Assembly (NCBI GenBank): GCA_026708055.1
Contig: JAPOVS010000057.1
Coordinates: forward strand, 1-43,440
DNA length: 43,440 nt
Direction of reading: 5' to 3'
Source of the DNA: a bacterium
GTDB taxonomy: Bacteria > Actinomycetota > Acidimicrobiia > Acidimicrobiales > CATQHL01
Part shown: one piece after another, positions 19,203 to 27,543 of the stretch
Layout: every line of letters begins with the position of its first letter
Position numbering within the stretch: the first letter of the stretch is position 1
The notes under the pieces: model-generated
What the model was told of the DNA's origin: nothing
Database searches by the model: none
What the model saw: the letters and a program-made list of their open reading frames with translations, nothing else
Translations under genes and position numbers: made by a program

Positions 19203-20051
19203 TCACACCCCCTGCTCACTCCGGTCCAAAGCCTCCTGCACCACAGCGTCCACGGCACCGCCGAACGTCGGTGCCGACGCCGCCGCCGGCGGGGCGCTCT
19301 CGTCCACCGGCGGCTTGCGGCAATGCAGGAAGAACTCGGCGTTGCCCTCTGCGCCGGGAGGTTCGGCGAGCACCACCGCCCGGGGCAGCAGACCGGCGAC
19401 GACGGCGGACTGTGCGACTTCGGTGAGCGTGCACCGCCACACCGCCGGGGAGCGAATCACGCCGCGGCCCTTCGACGCCTCCCGCCTGCCGGCTTCGAAC
19501 TGCGGCTTCACCAGCATCAGCAGGTCGCCGCCCGGCGAGACGAGGGCGGCCAGCCGCTCCATCACAAGGCGCAGGCCGATGAACGACAGGTCCACGGTCA
19601 CCAGTTCGGCCGGTCCGCCAGCGTCGCCGGGTCGGAGGTGGCGGACGTTGACGCCCTCCAGGTTGCGCACCTGCGGGGCCGACCGCAGCCGCTCGTGCAG
19701 CTGTGCCCGGCCGACGTCGACGGCCACGACATGCGCCGCGCCCCGCTGCAGGAGGCAGTCGGTGAACCCGCCGATGGAGGCCCCCACGTCGATACAGCGC
19801 TTCCCGGCGACCTCCAGCCCCAGCAACCCCAGTGCACCGTCGAGCTTCTCCCCGCCGCGGCTCACGAAGCGGCGGCGCCGCAACACCCCGAGGGCGTCGC
19901 CGGGGAGCACCGCCCGGGCGGCCCGCTCGGCCACCGCCCCGTTGACGGTGACGGCCCGTGCGTCGATGAGCCGGCGAGCCTCCTCGCGGCTCACCGCCAA
20001 CTCGCGGCGCACCAGTTCGCTGTCGAGGCGGCGGCGCCTGCTGGAGTTCAC
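19203..20051 (-). CDS. tlyA: TlyA-family rRNA (cytidine-2'-O)-methyltransferase / hemolysin A
   Basis: The 282-residue protein has an S4 RNA-binding domain (about 8-60) and an FtsJ-like methyltransferase domain with SAM motif CIDVGASIGG at 86-95. The catalytic tetrad is present: K69 (SRGGEKLDG), D154 (VTVDLSFIG), K182 (LVKPQFEAG) and a Glu near 239 (NAEFFLH). Mycobacterial TlyA 2'-O-methylates 16S and 23S rRNA cytidines, which determines capreomycin sensitivity. The start is a GTG at 20051 without a clear ribosome binding site. It lies upstream of nadK and recN and downstream of the HAD gene, separated from the latter by repeat copy c. Confidence 0.93.
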   Translation of the reverse strand: MNSSRRRRLDSELVRRELAVSREEARRLIDARAVTVNGAVAERAARAVLPGDALGVLRRRRFVSRGGEKLDGALGLLGLEVAGKRCIDVGASIGGFTDCLLQRGAAHVVAVDVGRAQLHERLRSAPQVRNLEGVNVRHLRPGDAGGPAELVTVDLSFIGLRLVMERLAALVSPGGDLLMLVKPQFEAGRREASKGRGVIRSPAVWRCTLTEVAQSAVVAGLLPRAVVLAEPPGAEGNAEFFLHCRKPPVDESAPPAAASAPTFGGAVDAVVQEALDRSEQGV

Positions 20052-20067
20052 CGCGCCGACCGGCTAC

Positions 20068-20136
20068 TGGATTCCGGCCTCCGCCGGAATGACGGTAAGA
20101 GGCGCCGGAATGACGGTCAGAGGCGCCGGAATGACG
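20068..20136 (+). repeat. Dispersed palindromic repeat, copy c, with two extra tandem right-half units
   Basis: A full 27-base copy (20068-20094) is followed by two more copies of the GCCGGAATGACGG half at a 21-base period, with small differences. It occupies most of the 104-base gap between tlyA and the HAD gene. Confidence 0.85.
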
Positions 20137-20155
20137 GAAGGCACGACCTTCGGCA

Positions 20156-20977
20156 CTAGCCGGCCACCTCCCCGAGCACGGCGTCGACTACGCCGGCGAG
20201 GTCCTCGGCGACGAGCCCCGGCGTCGGAGACACCGGCAGGTCGTCGTGCGAGGTGACGCCGGTCAGCACCAGGGCGAAGTCGAACCCCAGCGCCTCGGCG
20301 AGCAGACCGTCGCTGTCGGGCCGGTCACCGATCACGATGCCGGGCCCGGAGCCGAGGCGCTCCCGCACGGACGACACGGTGGCCTCGTTGGGCTTGCCGG
20401 CCAGCACCGGCTCGATCTCGGCCGCGGCGGCCACGGCCGCCAGGATCGCCCCGCCGCCGGCCTCGAGGCCGCCGGGTGTGGGATAGGTGGGATCGTGGTT
20501 CGTCCCGATGAGGCGCGCCCCGGCCCGCACCGCTCGCATCGCCCGCCCGCAGGCGGCATAGTCGAAGGTCGGATCCATCCCCACGACGACGGCGTCCACC
20601 ACCCCCCCGGTCGGATCGCCCCCGCCGCCATCGTGAGCACCCGAGCCGTCCGAGGCGTAGCACGCCACGACGGCGCCGACACTCTCCACGGCCTCGGCAA
20701 TGCCCTCGCCCCCGCAGACCATCACGCGATCATCCGGCGCCAGCAGCGACGCAGCCGCCACCGCCGAGGTCACGATCTCCACCGGCGGTCGCACCCCGCA
20801 GCGCACCAACCGCGCCCGCTGGCGCGCCACCGTGAGCCGCGACATGTTGGTCACGAACACGACACTGCACCCGGCGTCGACAAGCCGGTTCGCACCCTCC
20901 CCCGCTCCGGCGATGCAGTCATCACCGACCCACATGACCCCGTCCAGATCGATGACGAAGTTGCGTACAGCGGTCAC
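20156..20977 (-). CDS. HAD-superfamily (IIA, NagD-like) phosphatase
   Basis: The 273-residue protein has HAD motif I as DLDGV (D10 nucleophile, D12 acid/base), motif II in VVFVTNMS, motif III Lys in LAGKPNEA, and motif IV in VIGDRPDSD. A type IIA cap lies between motifs II and III. The subclass dephosphorylates phosphoglycolate, p-nitrophenyl phosphate or small sugar phosphates; the exact substrate cannot be told. In actinobacteria a HAD-IIA gene usually sits just upstream of tlyA, as here. The GTG at 20977 fits the usual N-terminus. The middle contains a Gly/Asp-rich insertion, DGSGAHDGGGGD. Confidence 0.88.
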   Translation of the reverse strand: MTAVRNFVIDLDGVMWVGDDCIAGAGEGANRLVDAGCSVVFVTNMSRLTVARQRARLVRCGVRPPVEIVTSAVAAASLLAPDDRVMVCGGEGIAEAVESVGAVVACYASDGSGAHDGGGGDPTGGVVDAVVVGMDPTFDYAACGRAMRAVRAGARLIGTNHDPTYPTPGGLEAGGGAILAAVAAAAEIEPVLAGKPNEATVSSVRERLGSGPGIVIGDRPDSDGLLAEALGFDFALVLTGVTSHDDLPVSPTPGLVAEDLAGVVDAVLGEVAG

Positions 20978-21111
20978 GGGGGCAGCGGCTCAGACAGAAG
21001 CCGAGGGCGGGGTTGCCGGGGGCAAGCGCAGGCGTGCCATTTTCAGAGGCCGCCGGAGCGCCACCGGCGCCCCCGCCCGGACAGCCGCGAGATTGGCGCC
21101 CGATACTCGGC

Positions 21112-22140
21112 TCAGGCGACTTCCCAGGTGGCGCGGGAGCGGAGCAGGGCGTGCAGGTCGCCGGGCCCGCTGCGGTCCTGGGCGAACGCCAACTGCCGGG
21201 ACACCTGCGAGGCGTACTCCGGCCCTTCGACCGCCCGGAACACCCCGATGGGCGTGGGCATGAACGCACCCGAGGAGAGGCGCGACAGGGCGAACGCTGG
21301 CGACGGGGTCTCCGCACGCTCGTCGTGTACCAGCAGGTTCTCCTCCCCCACGTCGGCCACCTCCACGATCTGCAGCTCGCCGCCGCGGTTCATGATCACG
21401 CCGCGTTCCCCCTCGGCGCCGAAGCGGATCGGCTCACCGTGCTGCAGCGGGATGAGCATGGAGGGGCGCTTGTCCTTCTTGGTGATCTCGGCGAACGCCC
21501 CGTCGTTGAACACGTTGCAGTTCTGGTAGACCTCCACGAAGGCGGCGCCGGCGTGCTCCCAGGCCCGCCGGAACATGTCCTGCATGTGGGTGCGGTCCAT
21601 GTCGTGGGTGCGGGCCACGAAGGTGGCCTCGGCGCCGAGGGCCACGCTCAGGGGGTTGAGCGGCTCGTCCACCGAGCCGAGCGGTGTGGACTTGGTGACC
21701 TTGCCGATCTCGCTGGTCGGTGAGTACTGGCCCTTGGTGAGCCCGTAGATTTGATTGTTGAACAGCAGGATCTTGATGTTGACGTTGCGGCGCAGGCTGT
21801 GCAGCAGATGGTTGCCGCCGATCGACAGGATGTCGCCGTCGCCGCCGACGACCCACACGTCGAGGTCGGGGCGGCAGGTGGCCAGCCCGGTGGCCAGCGC
21901 CGGGGCACGCCCGTGAATGCCGTGCATGCCGTAGGTCTTCATGTAGTACGGGAAGCGGGCGGCGCAGCCGATGCCCGACACGAAGACCGTGTTCTCGGGA
22001 CGAGCCCCCAACTGCGGCATCAGCAGCTGCATCGCCGACAGGATGGAGTAGTCCCCGCAGCCGGGACACCAGCGGGGTTCCTGGTCGCTGGTCCAGTCGG
22101 CTTTGGTCGTGGTCGGGCCGGTGGACATGTCAGTCGTCAT
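21112..22140 (-). CDS. korB: 2-oxoglutarate/2-oxoacid:ferredoxin oxidoreductase, beta subunit
   Basis: KorB holds thiamine diphosphate and a [4Fe-4S] cluster and, with KorA, oxidatively decarboxylates 2-oxoglutarate to succinyl-CoA with ferredoxin. The 342-residue protein has cluster cysteines in WCPGCGDY (C25, C28), GIGCAARF (C59) and YQNCNVFND (near 207). It also has the TPP-binding VGGDGDILSIGGNH block and the NNQIYGLTKGQ(Y)SPTS segment. I chose the ATG at 22140: it follows an AGGAG ribosome binding site at 7 bases and overlaps the korA stop by 11 bases. It is the mycobacterial-type enzyme, which allows an alternative to the classical KDH in the TCA cycle. Confidence 0.93.
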   Translation of the reverse strand: MTTDMSTGPTTTKADWTSDQEPRWCPGCGDYSILSAMQLLMPQLGARPENTVFVSGIGCAARFPYYMKTYGMHGIHGRAPALATGLATCRPDLDVWVVGGDGDILSIGGNHLLHSLRRNVNIKILLFNNQIYGLTKGQYSPTSEIGKVTKSTPLGSVDEPLNPLSVALGAEATFVARTHDMDRTHMQDMFRRAWEHAGAAFVEVYQNCNVFNDGAFAEITKKDKRPSMLIPLQHGEPIRFGAEGERGVIMNRGGELQIVEVADVGEENLLVHDERAETPSPAFALSRLSSGAFMPTPIGVFRAVEGPEYASQVSRQLAFAQDRSGPGDLHALLRSRATWEVA

Positions 22141-24016
22141 CGACGGCTCCTGCGATGGCGGCGGCGATCTCGCTCGCCGTGAACGGCACACCCTCCACCT
22201 TGGTGATCGACTTCACGTCGATGAGGTAGCGGGATCGGACGATGGAGGCCAACTGCCCCAGGTTCATCTCCGGAACCAGCACGGTGCGATAGCGGCCCAG
22301 CAGGTCACCCAGGTCGGCGTGCAGCGGGTTGAGGTGCGTGAGGTGCAGGTGGTCGACGGCCGGGCCGCCGGCGCGCACTCGCCGCACCGCGCTGGTGACC
22401 GATCCCCACACCGACCCCCAGGACAGCACGGCCACGGTGGCCGGGCCGTCGCTGTCGAGCATCGTCGGGGGAATGTCCGCGGCGATGCCGTCCACCTTGG
22501 CGGCCCGCAATTCGGTCATGAGGCCGTGATTGGCGGGCGTGTAGGAGATGTTGCCCGTCACGTCCTCCTTCTCCAGGCCGCCGACGCGGTGCATGAGATC
22601 GGGCGTGCCGGGAACCGCCCACGGCCGGGCCAGGGTCTGAGGGTCGCGCTTGTACGGTTGGAAGACCGGGTTGCCCTCCTCGTCGGCGTCGTTGAACCGC
22701 GTGGTGAAATCGACGCTGATGTCGGGCAGGTCCTCGAGGTCGGGCAGGCGCCACGGCTCGGACCCGTTGGCCAGGTAGCCGTCGGAGAGCAGGATCACCG
22801 GGGTGCGGTACTTCAGGGCGATCCGCACCGCCTCGATGGCGGCGAAGAAGCACTGGGAGGGGCTGTAGGCGGCGACCACCGGCAGCGGGGCCTCGCCGTG
22901 GCGGCCGTACAGCGCCAGGTTGAGGTCCGAGGCCTCGGTCTTGGTGGGCAGGCCGGTGGAGGGGCCGCCGCGCTGGATGTCGATCACCAGGAGCGGCAGT
23001 TCGATGCTGAGGGCCAGGCCGATGGTCTCGGCCTTCAGCGCCAGGCCAGGGCCGCTGGTTGTGGTCACCCCGATGTGACCCCCGAACGACGCCCCCACCG
23101 CCGCGCAGGCCGCGGCGATCTCGTCCTCGGCCTGGAAGGTGCGCACGCCGAAGTTCTTGCGTCCCGAGAGCTCGTGCAGCACGTCGGAGGCCGGTGTGAT
23201 GGGGTACGACGCCAGGAACAGGGGCAGCTTGGCCTGCTGGGCGGCGGCGATCAGTCCCCACGAGAGCGCCGTGTTGCCGTTGATGCTGGTGTAGGTGCCG
23301 GGCTCGAGTTCGGCGGGACGCACCTTGTAGGTGGCCTGGAACATCTCGGTGGTCTCGCCGAAGGCGTGGCCGGCCTTGAAGGCGGCCGCGTTCGCGGCCG
23401 CCACCAGGGGCCGCTTGCCGAACTTCACGTCGATCCAGTCCAGGGTGGGCTGCGTCGGCCGGTCGAAGAGCCAGCTCACCACGCCGAGCGCGAAGAAGTT
23501 CTTGCTGCGCTCGGCGTCGCGGGGCTTCACGCCGAGGTCCTTGCAGACCTGCTTGGTGAGACTGGTCATGGGGACCAGGTAGGTGGTGTAGTGGTCCAGC
23601 GTGCCGTCGCTGAGCGGGTCGTCGCTGTAGCCGGCCTTGTCGAGGTTGCGCTCCTGGAAGGCGTCGGAGTTGATGATGACGGTGCCGCCGATCTCGAGGC
23701 GGTCCAGCTCGCTGCGCAGCGCCGCCGGGTTCATGGCCACGAGCACCGTGGGAGCGTCGCCGGGAGTGGTGACGGTCTCGCTGGCGACCTGCACCTGGAA
23801 CGCCGAGACGCCGTGCAGGGTGCCCGCCGGCGCCCTGATCTCGGCGGGAAAGTCCGGCAGCGTGGCGAGGTCGTTGCCGAACAGGGCGCTGGCACTGGTG
23901 AAGCGGTCGCCGGTGAGCTGCATGCCGTCGCCGGAGTCGCCGGCGAAACGGATGACCAGTCGATCCAGATCCTCGACGGTCCGCGGCGAAGGCTGTTGGG
24001 TGGCAGTGTCGGTCAC
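22130..24016 (-). CDS. korA: 2-oxoglutarate/2-oxoacid:ferredoxin oxidoreductase, fused gamma-alpha subunit
   Basis: The 628-residue protein begins with the gamma domain (VIRFAGDSGDGMQLTGDRF, about 22-200), followed by the alpha/pyrimidine-binding domain containing NGNTALSWGLIAAAQQA, SYPITPASDVLHEL, EDEIAAACAAVGASF and TTSGPGLALKAE. This is the fused arrangement of actinobacterial KorA. I chose the GTG at 24016, preceded by AAGGGAAC, because homology begins about 15 residues later; the open frame to 24187 has no homology and covers the promoter region. A perfect CRP-type palindrome lies 141-158 bases upstream, suggesting cAMP-dependent control of the korAB pair. Confidence 0.94.
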   Translation of the reverse strand: MTDTATQQPSPRTVEDLDRLVIRFAGDSGDGMQLTGDRFTSASALFGNDLATLPDFPAEIRAPAGTLHGVSAFQVQVASETVTTPGDAPTVLVAMNPAALRSELDRLEIGGTVIINSDAFQERNLDKAGYSDDPLSDGTLDHYTTYLVPMTSLTKQVCKDLGVKPRDAERSKNFFALGVVSWLFDRPTQPTLDWIDVKFGKRPLVAAANAAAFKAGHAFGETTEMFQATYKVRPAELEPGTYTSINGNTALSWGLIAAAQQAKLPLFLASYPITPASDVLHELSGRKNFGVRTFQAEDEIAAACAAVGASFGGHIGVTTTSGPGLALKAETIGLALSIELPLLVIDIQRGGPSTGLPTKTEASDLNLALYGRHGEAPLPVVAAYSPSQCFFAAIEAVRIALKYRTPVILLSDGYLANGSEPWRLPDLEDLPDISVDFTTRFNDADEEGNPVFQPYKRDPQTLARPWAVPGTPDLMHRVGGLEKEDVTGNISYTPANHGLMTELRAAKVDGIAADIPPTMLDSDGPATVAVLSWGSVWGSVTSAVRRVRAGGPAVDHLHLTHLNPLHADLGDLLGRYRTVLVPEMNLGQLASIVRSRYLIDVKSITKVEGVPFTASEIAAAIAGAVDDD

Positions 24017-24096
24017 GTGCGTTCCCTTGCGATTTGGGTCATCACCGGTCAGCGGCTGCGGGCGCGGCAGTGCGCCTGGCGACCGACCGGAATTGC

Positions 24097-24102
24097 AATC
24101 TA
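24097..24102 (-). promoter_or_regulatory. Candidate -10 box for korAB
   Basis: TAGATT on the minus strand lies about 80 bases before the korA start, with no recognisable -35 box at the right distance. That would fit a promoter needing an activator. The CRP-type site is centred about 65 bases upstream of this box. Confidence 0.35.
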
Positions 24103-24156
24103 GTACCGCCTCGGCGGGGCCGGAGCCGGACCGCGGGCCTGTGAACGTGACGCGCA

Positions 24157-24174
24157 GTGTGACTTTGTTCACAC
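24157..24174. promoter_or_regulatory. CRP/GlxR-type binding site upstream of korA
   Basis: GTGTGA-CTTTGT-TCACAC is a perfect palindrome with 6-bp arms. Its core TGTGA-N6-TCACA equals the consensus of the CRP family, including mycobacterial Crp and corynebacterial GlxR. It lies in the 268-base gap between the aldolase gene and korA. Flanking sequence has further half-site-like GTGAACGTGACG and GGTCACG. The sequence match is strong; which regulator binds is inference. Confidence 0.7.
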
Positions 24175-24284
24175 AGACGGTTACCACCGGGTTGCACCGA
24201 GGTCACGTTAGGAGATGGGCACCGTCCGGAGAGGGATTCCCGGGGTCGCAGGCGGGGTCTTCGGCGGACTCGGTCCGGGGGGAT

Positions 24285-25337
24285 TCAGGCCACGCCGACG
24301 GAGACGTCGAGGTAGACGTCCTGGATGGCGCCGAGCAGTTCGACGCCGTCGGCCATCGGGCGCTGGAAGGCCTTGCGCCCACTGATGAGCCCGGTGCCAC
24401 CGGCCCGCTTGTTGATGACCGCCGTGCGCACGGCCTCGGCCAGGTCGTCGGCGCCCGAGCTGGCGCCACCGGAGTTGATGAGGCCCACCCGGCCCATGTA
24501 GCAGTTGGCCACCTGCCAGCGGGTGAGGTCGATGGGGTGGTCGGAGGTGAGGTCGCTGTACACCAGCGGGCTGGTGCGGCCGAAACCCACCGCCTGGTAT
24601 CCGCCGTTGTTCTCGGGCAGCTTCTGCTTGACGATGTCGGCACCGATGGTGGCGCCGAGGTGGTTGGCCTGGCCGGTGAGGTCGGCAGCGCCGTGGTAGT
24701 CCACGCCGTCCACCTTGAAGGCGTTGCTGCGCAGGTAGCACCAGAGGACGCAGAACATGCCCAGCCGGTGCGCCTCCTCGAAGGCCTCGCTGATCTCGAG
24801 GATCTGGCGGCGCGACTCCTCCGAGCCGAAGTAGATGGTGGCGCCCACGCCGGCGGCCCCCAGCTCGAAGGCTCGCTCGACGCTGCCGAAGCCCACCTGG
24901 TCGTAGCTGTTGGGGTGGCTCAGCAGCTCGTTGTGGTTGATCTTCACGATGAACGGGATGCGGTGCGCCCAGCGGCGGGAAACCGCGCCGAGCACGCCGA
25001 AGGTGGACGCCACGGCGTTGCAGCCCCCCTCCACGGCGAGACGCACGATGTTCTCGGGGTCGAAATAGGCCGGGTTGGTGGCGAAGCTGGCGGCGCCGGA
25101 GTGCTCCACGCCCTGGTCGACCGGGAGGATCGACACGTAGCCGGTGCCGGCGAGTCGGCCGTGGCCGAACAGGGCCTGCAGGTTGCGCAGCACCTGCGGT
25201 GCGCGGTCGGTGGCGGCGGCGACCCGGTCGACGAAGTCCGGACCGGGCAGGTGGAGATCCTCGGCGGGTATGGCCTTGGCGGTGTGGCCGAGCAGGTAGT
25301 CGGCGTCGTCGCCCAAGAGAGCTGCGACGTCTCGCAT
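24285..25337 (-). CDS. fbaB: Class I fructose-bisphosphate aldolase (FbaB/DhnA type)
   Basis: The 350-residue protein has the length of the DhnA/FbaB family. It carries PVDQGVEHS near 72, [16 protein letters not shown], the Schiff-base lysine K237 in ADIVKQKLP, the phosphate-binding [14 protein letters not shown] and [17 protein letters not shown]. It cleaves or condenses fructose-1,6-bisphosphate in glycolysis/gluconeogenesis without a metal. The ATG at 25337 follows AGGAG at 9 bases, so the gene is leadered. It is transcribed towards korAB with a 268-base gap holding the CRP-type site, so it is probably a separate unit. Confidence 0.92.
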   Translation of the reverse strand: MRDVAALLGDDADYLLGHTAKAIPAEDLHLPGPDFVDRVAAATDRAPQVLRNLQALFGHGRLAGTGYVSILPVDQGVEHSGAASFATNPAYFDPENIVRLAVEGGCNAVASTFGVLGAVSRRWAHRIPFIVKINHNELLSHPNSYDQVGFGSVERAFELGAAGVGATIYFGSEESRRQILEISEAFEEAHRLGMFCVLWCYLRSNAFKVDGVDYHGAADLTGQANHLGATIGADIVKQKLPENNGGYQAVGFGRTSPLVYSDLTSDHPIDLTRWQVANCYMGRVGLINSGGASSGADDLAEAVRTAVINKRAGGTGLISGRKAFQRPMADGVELLGAIQDVYLDVSVGVA

Positions 25338-25563
25338 CGAGCGGCTCCTGTGTGGTTCGGTGGGTGGGTTGGCGGGGCCTGCGGGCCGTCGGCGCCCCTC
25401 GCTGCGACCCTATCCCGGCAGAGCCCGCCGGCGGTGCCAATCGGGGGGCCTGGTAGCCGCAATCCGCCGTCCCCGGTGGCGTCTGCGGGCAGCGGGATCG
25501 AAACAGGCGCGCTGCCGCTGGATTCGGGACTCTTCGGGCGCCGGACGGTCCGACCCGCGCCGG

Positions 25564-26205
25564 TCAGGCCGAGAGGTCGGCGAGGCGGTCGGTGGCGTCG
25601 GCGTACCCGGGCGAGTGACGGTCGATCCAGGCGAACAGCCGCCGGGCAGCCGGCTGGTCGCCGCCGCGGTCATACAGGTCGGCCAGCGCGTAGGCACGGC
25701 GCAGGTGGAACTCCTGGGGGTTGCGGGGCGTGCGCCACCCTTCTGCCAGCAGCGCGACCCCCTCGGCCAGCCGGCCCCGGTCCGCCAGCGCCCCCGCGGC
25801 CACGATCCGGCCCTCGGTCACCAACTCGGCCGACGGGCTCTCGTGACGCAACTCCTCCCAGAGTTCCTCCACCTCGTCCCAACGCTGCAGCGCCCGGTAA
25901 CAGTCGGCCAGCACCGGCGCCTGCTCGCAGCTGCGGGTGAGGGTGGCGAAGGCTTCGAGCTCCCGGGCCGCCGCCCGCCAGCGGCGCAACCGGTAGAGGA
26001 TCAGCCCGTGCAGTTCCCGCACCTCGGGCACGTCGGCGGCCTCGGTGTCCATCACCGGCTTCAGTTGCGCCAGCGCGTCCTCGTGGTACTCCGAGGAGAA
26101 GGCATCGGCGGCCACCATCACCCGCCGCAGCGCCCAGCGGCCCTGCTCGGCCCCCAGCTTCTGGCGTAGCACCCTCGCCAGGTCAGGCTCGTTCCCGCCG
26201 CTCAC
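25564..26205 (-). CDS. TPR-repeat protein
   Basis: The 213-residue protein is almost entirely helical, with tetratricopeptide-like repeats. Segments such as ALAQLKPVMDTEAADVPEVRELHGLILYRL suggest at least four helix pairs, through RRLFAWIDRHSPGYADA near the C-terminus. No signal peptide, membrane segment or catalytic motif is seen. It is probably a protein-interaction scaffold; the partner is unknown. The GTG at 26205 is preceded at 6 bases by TAGGCT, so its transcript may be leaderless. It starts the minus-strand block and diverges from the Ldh-family gene. Confidence 0.75.
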   Translation of the reverse strand: MSGGNEPDLARVLRQKLGAEQGRWALRRVMVAADAFSSEYHEDALAQLKPVMDTEAADVPEVRELHGLILYRLRRWRAAARELEAFATLTRSCEQAPVLADCYRALQRWDEVEELWEELRHESPSAELVTEGRIVAAGALADRGRLAEGVALLAEGWRTPRNPQEFHLRRAYALADLYDRGGDQPAARRLFAWIDRHSPGYADATDRLADLSA

Positions 26206-26211
26206 CGCCCC

Positions 26212-26217
26212 AGCCTA
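26212..26217 (-). promoter_or_regulatory. -10 box (TAGGCT) of the TPR gene
   Basis: TAGGCT on the minus strand ends 6 bases before the GTG at 26205. This is the same leaderless arrangement as in six other genes of the window. Confidence 0.5.
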
Positions 26218-26277
26218 CGAGCGGCATCAGCCGCGGGCGGTAGTGTCGAACGCCACCGATCTCGGGGAGCAGCGCGG

Positions 26278-27351
26278 ATGCCATCAGAATCGAACAGCGG
26301 GCGCACCGTGGCGGTAGGTGACGCAAGGGCGTTCGTCGGTCGAGCGGCCCGCTATGGCGGAATGCCGGATGACGACGTCATTCGATTCGTCGACGGCCTC
26401 GTCGAAGCCGACCTCCGAGGGCACTGGTCACACGGCGTGGTGCGGGTGCCCCCGTACGTACGGGCACTCGCTGCCGGCGTGGTCAATCCGGCGCCCCGCG
26501 TCGAGGCGGTGCGCCAATTCGGCGCAACCGCTCTCCTCGACGGCGACAACGGTCACGGGGTGGTGATCGGCCAGATCGCAGCCGACCGGGCTGTGGACCT
26601 CGCCGGCGAGCACGGCGTCGGCATCGTCGCCGTCCGCAACAGCAACCACACGGGAATGCTGGCCACCCACGTGCTCCGTGTCGCCGACGAGGGGATGGTC
26701 GGTTACTTCACCAGCAACGGTCCGGCGATCATGGCGCCGCACGGCGGCCGTGAACCGCGTATGGGCAATGCGCCGTTCGCCTATGCGATCCCGAGGCGGG
26801 GCGGCGATCCGATCGTTCTGGACATGGCATCCTCACAGGTCGCCCGCGGCAGGGTCCGGATGCACGCGGACCGCGGCGAACCGATCCCGGAGGGCTGGGC
26901 GATCGACGAGCGCGGCGTCCCGACCACCGATGCCGCCGCCGCTATGCGGGGCTCGGTGGTGCCGATGGCCGGTTACAAGGGCTACGGCATCGCTCTCGTG
27001 ACCGAGATCCTGGCCTCCGTTCTGCCGGGAGCGAGCCTGTCGGTGGAGATGCCGAGAGCATTCCTCGAGGCAGGCTCCTCCATGCTCGACTCGTGGGGAT
27101 CAGGCCATCTGGCGCTGGCCATCAACCTGGAGGCGTTCGCCGACCCCGAGGAGTTCGCGACGGAGGTGGACCGCCTGGTGAGCTACATGAAGGAGACCCC
27201 CCTCGCGAAGGGGGCAGACTCGATCCTCGTACCGGGCGAACCCGAATGGAATACACGGCGCCACCGCATCCGCAACGGGATCCCTCTCAACGCAGCCGTG
27301 GCGTCCCAACTCGACGCGTTCGCACAGGAGATCGGGATCAAGCGCATCTGA
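26278..27351 (+). CDS. Ldh-family (malate/L-lactate/ureidoglycolate dehydrogenase-like) oxidoreductase
   Basis: The 357-residue protein matches the NAD(P)-dependent Ldh/YlbC family. It has the catalytic and substrate segment GHWSHGVVRVPPYVRAL near residue 44, the NSNHTGML cofactor block, APHGGREPRMGNAPFAYAIPR, and GYKGYGIALVTEIL. Members oxidise 2-hydroxy acids (malate, sulfolactate, ureidoglycolate, 2,3-diketo-L-gulonate); the substrate cannot be chosen from sequence. The ATG at 26278 lies behind GGGGAG. A TAGTGT box lies about 35 bases upstream. It opens the accessory catabolic region and precedes a binding-protein gene on the same strand, so it may act on the imported compound. Confidence 0.85.
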   Translation: MPSESNSGRTVAVGDARAFVGRAARYGGMPDDDVIRFVDGLVEADLRGHWSHGVVRVPPYVRALAAGVVNPAPRVEAVRQFGATALLDGDNGHGVVIGQIAADRAVDLAGEHGVGIVAVRNSNHTGMLATHVLRVADEGMVGYFTSNGPAIMAPHGGREPRMGNAPFAYAIPRRGGDPIVLDMASSQVARGRVRMHADRGEPIPEGWAIDERGVPTTDAAAAMRGSVVPMAGYKGYGIALVTEILASVLPGASLSVEMPRAFLEAGSSMLDSWGSGHLALAINLEAFADPEEFATEVDRLVSYMKETPLAKGADSILVPGEPEWNTRRHRIRNGIPLNAAVASQLDAFAQEIGIKRI

Positions 27352-27432
27352 GAGGGTCGCGCGCCACCGATCGCGGGACCAGGGCCCGTCCTTTTCCGGG
27401 AACCTCCCGAGCCTCTCCAGCACCGGCCCCTG

Positions 27433-27462
27433 TTGACCGCCGTCGAACCGCAAGATTATGCT
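27433..27462 (+). promoter_or_regulatory. Promoter of the first ABC substrate-binding protein gene
   Basis: A -35 box TTGACC (27433-27438) and a -10 box TATGCT (27457-27462) are separated by 18 bases. Both are good matches to the housekeeping sigma consensus. The transcript would have a leader of about 75 bases before the ATG at 27544. Confidence 0.6.
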
Positions 27463-27543
27463 CTGACGTGCGGGGAGGGCGAGGAAAGCCGCCTCGTTCG
27501 GGCGTGCCGTTCAGTGGTACGCCACCATCGAGGGGGGGTCCTC

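Noticed and set aside
24017-24187. N-terminal extension of korA to 24187
   Set aside because: The added residues have no homology and would span the CRP-type site and the promoter. The GTG at 24016 has a ribosome binding site.
27370-27410. GGAC...GTCC followed by TTTT after the Ldh gene as a terminator
   Set aside because: The stem is only 4 bp with an 8-base loop, so it is weak and likely chance.
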